Notes: generated from the sequence alone by a model not told the origin. Shown: positions 1 to 6,580, counted from the first letter of the stretch. The stretch is 43,302 bases of DNA from an uncultured Erysipelotrichaceae bacterium (GCA_934699415.1 CAKUWO010000006.1:1-43302), one strand, 5' to 3'. A program made the numbers and translations.

Positions 1-258
1 GAGTATATAAGTGGGTTCGATATTTATTACTGTATCGATTGTTTTGATGACAAGTCTGAAATGTACAGCAGTAATTTTGATTTTGTAGATAATCATTATA
101 TGCAACCCAAGAATTCTATGTTTGTAAACGAACTAGTGCTTGTTAACACCGAAGCTAGTGAAAAAGTCGAGAGAAAGCCCTACTCGAAATATACTGAGTA
201 CAATTACGTTTTTACAAACCTTTCTAAAAATTTAAAAAAGGAGGCAAACGGAAAGTGA
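1..258 (+). CDS. 3' end of an unknown gene, truncated by the window edge
   Basis: The reading frame is open from base 1 to a TGA at 256-258, giving at least 85 residues; the first ATG in the frame, at 61, need not be the start because the frame continues upstream to the edge. The visible part is polar, rich in Asn, Tyr and Lys, without membrane segments or a motif I recognise. The local base use (for example gtgcttgttaacaccgaa) is less AT-biased than the rest of the window, and a degraded phage-type gene follows, so it may be the tail of an accessory or mobile segment. Function unknown. Confidence 0.5.
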   Translation, partial: EYISGFDIYYCIDCFDDKSEMYSSNFDFVDNHYMQPKNSMFVNELVLVNTEASEKVERKPYSKYTEYNYVFTNLSKNLKKEANGK

Positions 259-289
259 AGCTGTCTTTGCCTCGCAGATGAAATAAATT

Positions 290-323
290 AAGAGAATGAC
301 GGGTGACAGTTATTCTCTTATTT
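290..323 (+). terminator. Rho-independent terminator after the truncated gene
   Basis: An 8-bp stem (AAGAGAAT at 290-297 pairing with ATTCTCTT at 312-319) has a 14-base loop and is followed by ATTTTAT. It lies about 30 bases after the stop at 258. Confidence 0.7.
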
Positions 324-377
324 TATGGCTTTCTTCTTTTAAGTTTGGCATTATTATAATACGATTGGTGATAAATA

Positions 378-562
378 TTGATTTACTATACAGGTGATAT
401 TCACGGTTCAAAACTTGAAATCGTAACCTTCTGTATGCGTTTTCAACCAACTAAAATGATACAATAATAATTCTCGGCGATGTAGGTGCAAACTACTTTG
501 GAAACGAAAGAGATGCACAGTTCAAGGCGGAGTTTGCAAAATTCGAGTCAGGCTCGTTATAA
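378..562 (+). pseudogene. Frameshifted, truncated metallophosphoesterase remnant
   Basis: From a possible TTG at 378 the frame encodes IYYTGDIHGSKLEIVTFCM, with the GDxH metal-binding signature, and runs to a TAA at 465. The next family block, TIIILGDVGANYFGNERD with the GDxG signature, is read in another frame from about 455 to the TAA at 560-562. The switch falls in the A-run at 453-456, as expected from loss of one A. The later GNHE and histidine motifs of the family are absent, so the 3' part is deleted too. This two-block pattern is typical of small phosphoesterases of phages and plasmids. The remaining sequence of this 344-base gene-free stretch (259-602) holds only the terminator and no other recognisable feature. 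Confidence 0.72.
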
Positions 563-602
563 CCACTTCGATACGTCTCCAACTGTTATCTAACAAGAGC
601 TA

Positions 603-1130
603 TTATTGCTTTTCTAAAGTGTTTAAAAAGCGTCTAAATTTGCCTCTACCATTACGTTTATAATCAAGATTAATTTCTTTTAAAAAAGAAATGCCCTCAT
701 CAAATTCATCTTCTGGATTATATAATTCATATTCAAATTCATAATCTAAATGATTGTTATAAAGATTCTTATCAAGACAGATTTCACCTTTATCTGCTTT
801 AAATAGATAGCGATCGGTATGAAGGGTACCAATATATTTAAAATCAGCAATATTATATTCTTTTAGTACATCTTTGATATAAGGATTATCTAAAGAAGCA
901 TCTTCAACCTCTTTTTCATATTCATAAGTAATACCATTAATTTTTTCTTTATGATTAAAAATTAATGGTCCATTTTTAATTTTTCTAAAACGAAACATAT
1001 GGTTATCATCATCCATAAAGTAATAATTATCTTGTGATATTAGTTTAAAAGGCTTTTTGGTAATCAAGGCCTTAAACTCTTCTTCGGTAAGCAACATCTT
1101 TGCTTCCTTTTCAATAGTAGAATTTGCCAT
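603..1130 (-). CDS. CYTH-domain protein (YjbK-like), probable polyphosphate or triphosphate-binding enzyme
   Basis: This 175-residue protein opens with the ExExK signature of CYTH proteins (E7, E9, K11 in IEKEAKMLLTEEEF). It continues with the alternating charged strands of the CYTH tunnel: MFRFRK, then EYEKEV, and near the end FKADKGEICLDKN and DYEFEYEL. CYTH enzymes bind triphosphorylated substrates through acidic residues and metal, with basic residues holding phosphate; members include inorganic triphosphatases and thiamine triphosphatase. Length matches the YjbK group of Bacillota, whose substrate is not settled. It is cytoplasmic, with no membrane segment. It diverges from the PTS-like gene with only 23 bases between start codons. 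The ATG at 1130 has no Shine-Dalgarno sequence; a TATAAT lies six bases upstream of it. The exact reaction cannot be told from sequence. Confidence 0.85.
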   Translation of the reverse strand: MANSTIEKEAKMLLTEEEFKALITKKPFKLISQDNYYFMDDDNHMFRFRKIKNGPLIFNHKEKINGITYEYEKEVEDASLDNPYIKDVLKEYNIADFKYIGTLHTDRYLFKADKGEICLDKNLYNNHLDYEFEYELYNPEDEFDEGISFLKEINLDYKRNGRGKFRRFLNTLEKQ

Positions 1131-1136
1131 AATTTC

Positions 1137-1146
1137 ATTATATACT
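1137..1146. promoter_or_regulatory. Overlapping divergent -10 elements, CYTH gene and PTS-like gene
   Basis: On the minus strand TATAAT (1137-1142) ends six bases before the CYTH ATG. On the plus strand TATACT (1141-1146) ends seven bases before the PTS-like ATG at 1154. The two hexamers share two bases. Neither gene has a normally spaced ribosome-binding site, so both transcripts could be leaderless. No good -35 hexamer was seen for either. Confidence 0.5.
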
Positions 1147-1153
1147 AAGGAAT

Positions 1154-2710
1154 ATGAAGAGATGGTATAAACTTTACGATACAGCTAAATTGCCGATTAG
1201 AATTCTTTATTTCGCTATATTATTACTTTCATTTGGTTATATTATTCAAAATGATAATGTTAATATTTTCTATACTTTTAATAATAATTTTTTAATTTTA
1301 GTATCAGAAGTAGCTTTAAAAACAGGAGAAACATTACTTAAACTATTGCCTTTATTCTTTTTAAGCGAATATGTTGCTAAAAGAGCTAATAGCGGTGCTC
1401 CGATCGCAATGGCACTTGTAGGATATGTAAGTTATCTTGTAGTGATGATGGTTTTTACTGTTGGTACCTATCCAAATGAAGCTTACGCTACAATAATTGA
1501 TATTAGTTTTGATGCTTCTAGCTTTCCAATAAGTTCAACAGGAATTAGATATCCTTTAAATACAGGATTATTTGGTATTTTAGCGGTTGGCTTCATTACT
1601 CGTTTTGCTTATATCAAGTCACGTAATCGCTCAAGTTATTCCCTTTTAAACTTTGTATCTAAAAATACAGCCGGCTTTATTTATGTCGTTGTTGGATGTT
1701 CACTTTTGGGCTTTATTTCAGCTTATCTTTATCCTTTTGCATATCTATTTTTTAATGAAGTAATTAAAACAATCGGCAAATCAATTAATGATCCTCTTAA
1801 TTTGGCAATTTATGGTGCTTTAGATATCATCATGATGATAATGGGTATGCCAGATTTAATTCGCTCACCATTCTGGTTTAGCGCCCTTGGCGGTTCTTAT
1901 CAAACTTTATCAGGACAAACAATCTTAGGTGATGTTAATATCTGGAACTATTTACGTAATGCAAAAGGTGTTACCAATACTTTTGTAGGATGTGGCTGTT
2001 TTATTACACCTTATTACATTCTTAATATCTTTGTGATACCTGCTATCTATTTAGCTTTATTTGTATCAATTACAGATAAAAAAGATCGTGCTCGAAAAGT
2101 ACCGCTATTTCTTGTTTTAACTATTTCATCAATTCTTTGTGGTAATCCTTTACCTTTAGAATATTTCTTACTATTTACAGCGCCTTTATTACTATTCATC
2201 TATATTTTGATGACCATTGGTATCTTCGCTTTAACAACCAAATTATCACTATTCTTAGGTTTCTCATATAGTGGAAGTAGTACGATGTATGCTTTGCCGG
2301 GTTCCTTCCCTGACTACATTATCAACTTAAGAGATCCGATGTTATATGATACTGTTATTGGTATTGCTTTACTTGGCTTAGGACTAGCTATATTTGCCTT
2401 TATAATTACTTATATCTATTATCATTACCTATCATATGATTTATTACAAAGTGGTAAAAAGAAACAATTCCTCAACAGTTTATATCAAGCTGTCGGAGGC
2501 TTTGATAATATCATTACCACCACCGGTTCTTTATTGCGTATTAATTTAGTATTAAAAGATTTAGAAGCTGTAGATTATAGTCGTATTGCATTATTGGGCA
2601 CAAGAAGAACTGTTGAAACAAAAGAGGGTATAACTCTTGATATTGGTTCTGCTGCTATTTATATTTCCAAAGAAATAAATAAACAAATAAAAGAAAAATC
2701 GCGTGCTTGA
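1154..2710 (+). CDS. PTS EIIC-EIIB protein of the glucose family, degenerate at catalytic positions
   Basis: A 518-residue protein with about ten membrane segments (residues 15-430) resembling the glucose/maltose/GlcNAc EIIC domain, followed by a soluble EIIB-like domain (about 438-515). The fold markers are there (AVGG, then LLRINLVLKD aligning with the usual CxTRLRxxLKD), but the phospho-accepting Cys aligns with Ser459, and the second Arg of that motif with an Asn. In EIIC, the usual GITEPLEF reads GNPLPLEY (330-337), losing the first Glu, and the region that normally carries His-His reads GMPDLIRSPFWF (231-242). PTS uptake by phosphorylation through this EIIB is therefore unlikely. It could be a facilitator, a sensor or a partner of another EIIB. 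No EIIA or catabolic genes lie nearby. The start ATG has only TAAGGAAT two bases before it. Confidence 0.82.
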   Translation: MKRWYKLYDTAKLPIRILYFAILLLSFGYIIQNDNVNIFYTFNNNFLILVSEVALKTGETLLKLLPLFFLSEYVAKRANSGAPIAMALVGYVSYLVVMMVFTVGTYPNEAYATIIDISFDASSFPISSTGIRYPLNTGLFGILAVGFITRFAYIKSRNRSSYSLLNFVSKNTAGFIYVVVGCSLLGFISAYLYPFAYLFFNEVIKTIGKSINDPLNLAIYGALDIIMMIMGMPDLIRSPFWFSALGGSYQTLSGQTILGDVNIWNYLRNAKGVTNTFVGCGCFITPYYILNIFVIPAIYLALFVSITDKKDRARKVPLFLVLTISSILCGNPLPLEYFLLFTAPLLLFIYILMTIGIFALTTKLSLFLGFSYSGSSTMYALPGSFPDYIINLRDPMLYDTVIGIALLGLGLAIFAFIITYIYYHYLSYDLLQSGKKKQFLNSLYQAVGGFDNIITTTGSLLRINLVLKDLEAVDYSRIALLGTRRTVETKEGITLDIGSAAIYISKEINKQIKEKSRA

Positions 2711-2736
2711 CAAATTACTATACCTTCTTTTATTAT
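2707..2736 (+). promoter_or_regulatory. rpmH promoter
   Basis: A consensus TTGACA (2707-2712), overlapping the stop codon of the upstream PTS-like gene, is followed after 18 bases by TATTAT (2731-2736). This gives a leader of about 35 bases to the rpmH start, with an AGAGGTG ribosome site at 2765-2771. Confidence 0.7.
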
Positions 2737-2778
2737 TATGTAGGTATTGCTCAATATTAGAAAAAGAGGTGTAGCTGT

Positions 2779-2913
2779 ATGAAAAGAACGTATCAGCCGA
2801 GCAAGAGAAAACACCAGAACACCTGTGGCTTCAGAGCCCGCATGAAGACAGTTGGCGGACGCAAAGTTCTCGCTAGACGTCGCGCAAAAGGTAGAAAGGT
2901 CTTATCGGCATAA
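2779..2913 (+). CDS. rpmH: 50S ribosomal protein L34
   Basis: Translation from the ATG at 2779 gives 44 residues, starting MKRTYQPSKRKHQNTCGFRA and ending RRRAKGRKVLSA, an almost textbook L34 with the invariant KRTYQPSK start and Arg/Lys-rich helices. L34 is a basic protein of the large subunit. An AGAGGTG site lies seven bases upstream. Codon use is less AT-biased than the neighbours (CGC, CCG, GTC, CTC), as is common for a highly expressed gene. It heads the set rpmH-rnpA-yidC-jag, but a hairpin with a T-run separates it from rnpA. Confidence 0.98.
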   Translation: MKRTYQPSKRKHQNTCGFRARMKTVGGRKVLARRRAKGRKVLSA

Positions 2914-2936
2914 AAAGTCACATAGTGACTTTTTTT
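2912..2936 (+). terminator. Hairpin with T-run between rpmH and rnpA
   Basis: AAAAAGTCA (2912-2920) pairs with TGACTTTTT (2926-2934) around a short loop and is followed by more T. It begins inside the rpmH stop codon and ends 12 bases before the rnpA start. It could end most rpmH transcripts and let part read through. Confidence 0.72.
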
Positions 2937-2947
2937 ATTACTTGCTT

Positions 2948-3307
2948 ATGAAAAAAGAATATCGTATTAAAAAGAATGAAGAATTCTCTTCACTCATCAA
3001 AGAAAAACATTCTATGTCTTGCGGCACCTTTATTATTTATTGGCGTAAGAAGCAAATGCAACATGCTCGCGCAGGCATTTCTGTATCTAAGAAATTGGGT
3101 AATGCGGTTGTTCGTAATAAAATCAAAAGACAATTAAGAATGATGATTAAAGAAAGTATTGATTTAGATACTTATCCTTTAGATATTGTTGTGATTGTAA
3201 GAAAACCATTTATGGATGCTGACTATGCCGACAATAAAAAACTATTGGAAAAGAGCCTTAAAACAGGTAAAATTAATGAGTATATTCGCGAGGTGTCACA
3301 TGAATAA
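2948..3307 (+). CDS. rnpA: Ribonuclease P protein component
   Basis: The 119-residue product starts MKKEYRIKKNEEFSSLI and carries the RNase P protein signature RNKIKRQLR (the RNR helix that contacts the catalytic RNA and tRNA leader), preceded by GISVSKKLGNAVV. With the RNase P RNA it removes 5' leaders from tRNA precursors. The ATG at 2948 was chosen because it begins the conserved N-terminus; the frame stays open upstream into rpmH, with only a TTG at 2852 as alternative. There is no ribosome-binding site before 2948, only the T-run of the hairpin. The 3' end overlaps yidC by eight bases. Confidence 0.95.
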   Translation: MKKEYRIKKNEEFSSLIKEKHSMSCGTFIIYWRKKQMQHARAGISVSKKLGNAVVRNKIKRQLRMMIKESIDLDTYPLDIVVIVRKPFMDADYADNKKLLEKSLKTGKINEYIREVSHE

Positions 3308-4169
3308 AAAGAAACTACTCCTCTTCTTAAGCATCGTAGGATTATTATTTCTTATGTCAGGATGTTCAATGCCTACCGATGCTGAAGGAAAGATCATTCA
3401 GATTACTGATTCCACAACATTTAAATACATGATGGACAATGAAGGATTCTTCTCAGCCATCTTAGTATTCCCACTTGCTAAATGCATTAATTTCTTAGTA
3501 CCTAAGACAAGTGTTGCTGCAGCAATCCTTATTGTATCTTTAACAATTAATGCTATTCTTCTTTTATTCACATGGAAGCAGAATGTTTCTCAGCAAAAGA
3601 TGCAAATGTTGCAATCTGATATTGCTCGCATTCAGAAGAAATATGAAGGACGTACAGATAAGAATTCACAAATGCGTCAAGCAAGCGAAATTCAGAGCTT
3701 ATATGCTAATGCCGGCATTAATCCACTTGGATCATTGCTTGTAACTTTTGTACAATTCCCATTACTTATTGCCATGTACTATGCAGTTCAGAGATCTAGC
3801 TATGTTGCTACTGGTACTTTCTTAGGTATGCAATTATCTATTACTCCATTGCAGGCTGTAGCTACAGGATCTTATGGACAATTCGTCATCTTCTTAATGA
3901 TGATTGGTGCTCAGATTGTTGCTATGAGAGTACCTATGTGGTTAAGTGAGAGAAGAGCTAAGATGGAAGCTGAAAAGCATTATAAACGTTATGTTAAAGC
4001 TGAAGAAAATGCCACAATGCAGACAACAATGTTTATTATGCCTATCTTCATCGGTTTCATTATGCTTAACTGGCCAACAGCTATGTCATTCTATTATTTG
4101 ATTTCTTCACTTATCATGATTGGTAAGAGCGTTTTAGTTGATTCCTTTGTAGCTAAGAAAGAAAAGTAA
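3300..4169 (+). CDS. yidC: Membrane protein insertase YidC (Oxa1/SpoIIIJ type), lipoprotein form
   Basis: The 289-residue protein has a lipoprotein signal (hydrophobic stretch 5-20, lipobox MSGC with Cys22), as in Gram-positive YidC proteins, and five membrane segments. The charged cytoplasmic hairpin TWKQNVSQQKMQML (91-104) matches the family KQ..SQQKM block. YidC inserts and folds membrane proteins with or without SecYEG. The Arg of the first core segment, which lies in the hydrophilic groove and is important in Gram-positive homologues, aligns with Asn84 (LTINAILLLF, nine residues before Lys93), and the usual Pro five residues later is Leu. The start overlaps the end of rnpA; GAGGTG (3290-3295) serves as ribosome site. 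jag follows after one base. Confidence 0.95.
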   Translation: MNKKKLLLFLSIVGLLFLMSGCSMPTDAEGKIIQITDSTTFKYMMDNEGFFSAILVFPLAKCINFLVPKTSVAAAILIVSLTINAILLLFTWKQNVSQQKMQMLQSDIARIQKKYEGRTDKNSQMRQASEIQSLYANAGINPLGSLLVTFVQFPLLIAMYYAVQRSSYVATGTFLGMQLSITPLQAVATGSYGQFVIFLMMIGAQIVAMRVPMWLSERRAKMEAEKHYKRYVKAEENATMQTTMFIMPIFIGFIMLNWPTAMSFYYLISSLIMIGKSVLVDSFVAKKEK

Positions 4170-4170
4170 G

Positions 4171-4812
4171 ATGAGATATTTTACTGGTAAAAATGAAGAA
4201 GAAGCTCTTTTAAATGCTTTAAAAGAAGAGAATTGTGAAAGAAAAGATTTCACTTATGCTGTTATAAGTGAAGAAAAGCATCTTTTTGGTATTGGTAATA
4301 CTGTAACGATTGAAGGTTTTAGTAATGCTGATATTAAAGAATTTATCTTTGATTATTTAGGATCCTATTTCACGGATTTAAATCTTCCAACATCAATTGA
4401 AATATTTGTTGACAATGAAGGTTTCCGCGTTGTTTTAGATTCTGATAATAATGCTGTTATTATTGGCCGCGGTGGACAGACTTTAAGAGCTATCAATATG
4501 GTTTTAAGATCTGCAATCAATACTGAATTCAGCAGTGAAAAGATTCGTAGTCGTTTTAAAGTAACTGTTGATGTTAATAACTATCGTGAAGATCGTTATC
4601 GTAAACTTAAATCAGTTGCCATTAAAGTAGCTAAAGAAGTAAGTAGAACACATATTGATGCATCTTTAGATCCAATGCCTAATGATGAGCGTAAAATTAT
4701 TCATCAATGCTTAGGTGACTTTAAACATATTGCCACTAACTCAATAGGTGAAGGTAAAGATCGTCATATTGTTATTCGTTACATTGAAGATAACGAAACA
4801 AAAGAAGCTTAA
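4171..4812 (+). CDS. khpB: RNA-binding protein Jag/KhpB (Jag-N, KH, R3H)
   Basis: This 213-residue protein shows the three domains of Jag in order: a Jag-N domain (1-50, KNEEEALLNALKEE...FGIG), a KH domain with the GxxG loop IIGRGGQTLRAI (about 95-110), and a C-terminal R3H domain (NDERKIIHQCLGDF to IVIRYIED, about 170-208). KhpB forms a heterodimer with KhpA and binds many RNAs, and influences cell elongation and division in streptococci. Position directly after yidC is the widespread arrangement. It starts one base after the yidC stop, so translation is probably coupled. A strong terminator overlaps its stop codon. Confidence 0.95.
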   Translation: MRYFTGKNEEEALLNALKEENCERKDFTYAVISEEKHLFGIGNTVTIEGFSNADIKEFIFDYLGSYFTDLNLPTSIEIFVDNEGFRVVLDSDNNAVIIGRGGQTLRAINMVLRSAINTEFSSEKIRSRFKVTVDVNNYREDRYRKLKSVAIKVAKEVSRTHIDASLDPMPNDERKIIHQCLGDFKHIATNSIGEGKDRHIVIRYIEDNETKEA

Positions 4813-4827
4813 TAAGCTTCTTTTTTA
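4801..4827 (+). terminator. Terminator of the rpmH-jag group
   Basis: GAAGCTT (4804-4810) pairs with AAGCTTC (4814-4820), followed by TTTTTTAA. The stem overlaps the last codons of jag. Confidence 0.9.
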
Positions 4828-4838
4828 ATGCTTTAGTA

Positions 4839-5891
4839 TTATTCTTCTATTAAGTTATAACTTTTGTTTATAGCACTTATATGAGGCTTTAAATTAGATG
4901 TAATATGTAAGTTGTTATCTTTATCTAAGATAATATAATCGATAATTAATTCATCTTTTAATTTATTAATAATATTTTTAATATCTTCTAAAGGCATATT
5001 ATAGAATGCTGTACTTAAAGCATCTAATAATCCGGCATTTTGATCAGCTATTAAAGTAATGCTTTTATAATCATTAGTATTAGTACCGGTATAGGGGTTA
5101 AGAATATGATTTCTTCTATTATCTTCATTAAAGTAATATCTCTGCTCATCAGATGATGAGGATAAAGCGAAATTATCTTTTTTAATAGTTAAGATAGGCT
5201 CATTGAGATAAGTAATTGTAATATCATAATCTTTATTATCTTTATGATGAGCAATGATAGATGATGAAGTAGAAATAAGATATGATTCATCTTTAATTGC
5301 TTCTTTAACTTTATTTAATATATAGCCTTTACTAAAACCACCTAAATCAATAATGACTTCTTGATGACATGTATTTAATTTATTAAAAGTAATATTGGTA
5401 TTATTGATAGCTATATAAGTATTCAGATCTTGATATTTTATTTCGCAATTTAAAGCTTCATTAATCTTTTCTTGATTTGGATCTAAATGGGTTAAACCAT
5501 CGTAATAGTCTTTATAAAGTGAAGATAAGCTGCCAATACTAGGATTAAAATAGCCTTTACTAATAGTGCTATATTCAAAGCTTGTCTTTAAGGCGTCATT
5601 AAGAATAGCTGAGCTATCAATGGTATTGTTGTAATTATCATTTAATGTCTTAAGGTTATTGATATCTTGATAATTATGACTAGGATCTAAATAACGATGA
5701 TAAGTAGTAATAATTTCTTGAGCTTTATCTACAACATTGGGATTATCGGTAATAACTTTAATATCGGTATTTAGTAGCATCACCATCTGGTTGTTGATAT
5801 CTTTAATAGGAGCTAAATAATAACTCTTGAAGCTATTATTGCCACAAGAGCTTAAACAAATTAAAAAGAATAAACTTAATAAAATTTTCAT
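4839..5891 (-). CDS. ApbE-family FMN transferase-like lipoprotein
   Basis: The 350-residue protein begins MKILLSLFFLICLSSCGNNS, a lipoprotein signal with lipobox LSSC. ApbE blocks are present: YFNPSIGSLSSLY, IDLGGFSKGYILNKV, HILNPYTGTNTNDYKSITLIA and DALSTAFYNM, the last carrying the Asp and Thr that bind Mg. ApbE proteins attach FMN from FAD to Thr or Ser of extracellular flavoproteins. The usual Gly-Gly block after the second motif is replaced by a Ser-rich stretch (ISTSSSIIA), so activity is plausible but not certain. No flavinylated partner is encoded in the window. The ATG at 5891 was preferred over upstream starts because it opens the signal peptide; an extended -10 lies six bases before it. 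It diverges from a TetR gene that may control it. Confidence 0.85.
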   Translation of the reverse strand: MKILLSLFFLICLSSCGNNSFKSYYLAPIKDINNQMVMLLNTDIKVITDNPNVVDKAQEIITTYHRYLDPSHNYQDINNLKTLNDNYNNTIDSSAILNDALKTSFEYSTISKGYFNPSIGSLSSLYKDYYDGLTHLDPNQEKINEALNCEIKYQDLNTYIAINNTNITFNKLNTCHQEVIIDLGGFSKGYILNKVKEAIKDESYLISTSSSIIAHHKDNKDYDITITYLNEPILTIKKDNFALSSSSDEQRYYFNEDNRRNHILNPYTGTNTNDYKSITLIADQNAGLLDALSTAFYNMPLEDIKNIINKLKDELIIDYIILDKDNNLHITSNLKPHISAINKSYNLIEE

Positions 5892-5897
5892 AATTTT

Positions 5898-5906
5898 ATA
5901 ATAACA
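5898..5906 (-). promoter_or_regulatory. Extended -10 of the ApbE-like gene, leaderless layout
   Basis: Read on the minus strand this is TGTTATTAT; it ends six bases before the ATG at 5891, and no Shine-Dalgarno sequence intervenes. Confidence 0.55.
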
Positions 5907-5931
5907 AGATTTGTAACTTTTACCATCTTGT
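5904..5931. promoter_or_regulatory. Inverted repeat, candidate TetR operator
   Basis: ACAAGAT (5904-5910) and ATCTTGT (5925-5931) form a perfect 7-bp inverted repeat with 14 bases between the arms. It covers the upstream part of the ApbE-like promoter and lies across the tetR -35 and spacer. Size and place fit autoregulation, but no binding evidence exists. Confidence 0.45.
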
Positions 5932-5939
5932 GAGAAAAT
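5911..5939 (+). promoter_or_regulatory. tetR promoter
   Basis: TTGTAA (5911-5916), 17 bases, then GAAAAT (5934-5939). A leader of about 20 bases with AAAAGGGG precedes the ATG at 5964. Confidence 0.5.
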
Positions 5940-5963
5940 GAGCGAGGAAAAGGGGATAAATAA

Positions 5964-6539
5964 ATGGCAGAAGATAAAAAGAAAAGCATGATTGCAGAGA
6001 GTTTTCGTGAACTTATGGAATATAAACCATTCCATAAAATAACAATCAGCGATATCGCTAATGGTTGTAATATCAGCCGTATGACTTTCTATTATCACTT
6101 TGAAGATATTTATGATCTGTTACGCTGGACTGTTGAATCGGATGTTCATGCTTCTTTAAAATCCTTCTCTGAAGAGAAAAGATGGCAGAAGGGGCTCAGT
6201 TTATTCTTGGATAATCTTAAGGAACAAAAACAAATTCTCCTTAATGCAGTACATTCTTTAGGACGCAATGAAATCGCTAATCTATTTGATAAAGAGATTG
6301 AATCATTAATATTAATGTATATTAGAGCAGGTATTAATAATCGTCCAATAGCAGATGAAGATTTAACCTTTATTACTCGTTTCTATAAATATGCTTTTGA
6401 AGGAATGATTTTTGATTGGATTGATAATGAAATGAAGGAAGATGCTGCTGTTCTTGAAAGAAATTTAGAAATATTAATGCAGAATAATATCGATGATGAT
6501 ATTGAGGGATTTGTAAACGCTAGAAAGATTTCAAAATAA
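5964..6539 (+). CDS. TetR/AcrR-family transcriptional regulator
   Basis: The 191-residue protein has an N-terminal helix-turn-helix (about residues 22-48: KITISDIANGCNISRMTFYYHF), with the FYYHF recognition-helix end of TetR proteins. The following FEDIYDLLRWTVES resembles the DhaS-like branch. The C-terminal helical part (60-190) would bind a ligand and form the dimer; nothing in it reveals the ligand. The ATG at 5964 follows AAAAGGGG at good spacing. It diverges from the ApbE-like gene across a 72-base region containing an inverted repeat, so autorepression and control of that gene are the likely jobs. A terminator follows, so it is monocistronic. Confidence 0.9.
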   Translation: MAEDKKKSMIAESFRELMEYKPFHKITISDIANGCNISRMTFYYHFEDIYDLLRWTVESDVHASLKSFSEEKRWQKGLSLFLDNLKEQKQILLNAVHSLGRNEIANLFDKEIESLILMYIRAGINNRPIADEDLTFITRFYKYAFEGMIFDWIDNEMKEDAAVLERNLEILMQNNIDDDIEGFVNARKISK

Positions 6540-6547
6540 TTAAAATT

Positions 6548-6578
6548 AGGAAATATCATTTAGGTATTTCCTTTTTTG
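6548..6578 (+). terminator. Terminator after tetR
   Basis: AGGAAATA (6548-6555) pairs with TATTTCCT (6565-6572), then TTTTTG. Confidence 0.88.
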
Positions 6579-6580
6579 TT

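Noticed and set aside
2711..2778. oriC or DnaA-box cluster upstream of rpmH
   Set aside because: Only 68 bases are available and no TTATCCACA-type boxes are present; the region is explained by a promoter and leader.
2852..2947. N-terminal extension of rnpA from a TTG inside rpmH
   Set aside because: The extra 32 residues match nothing in RnpA and would be translated through the terminator-like hairpin; the ATG at 2948 begins the conserved sequence.
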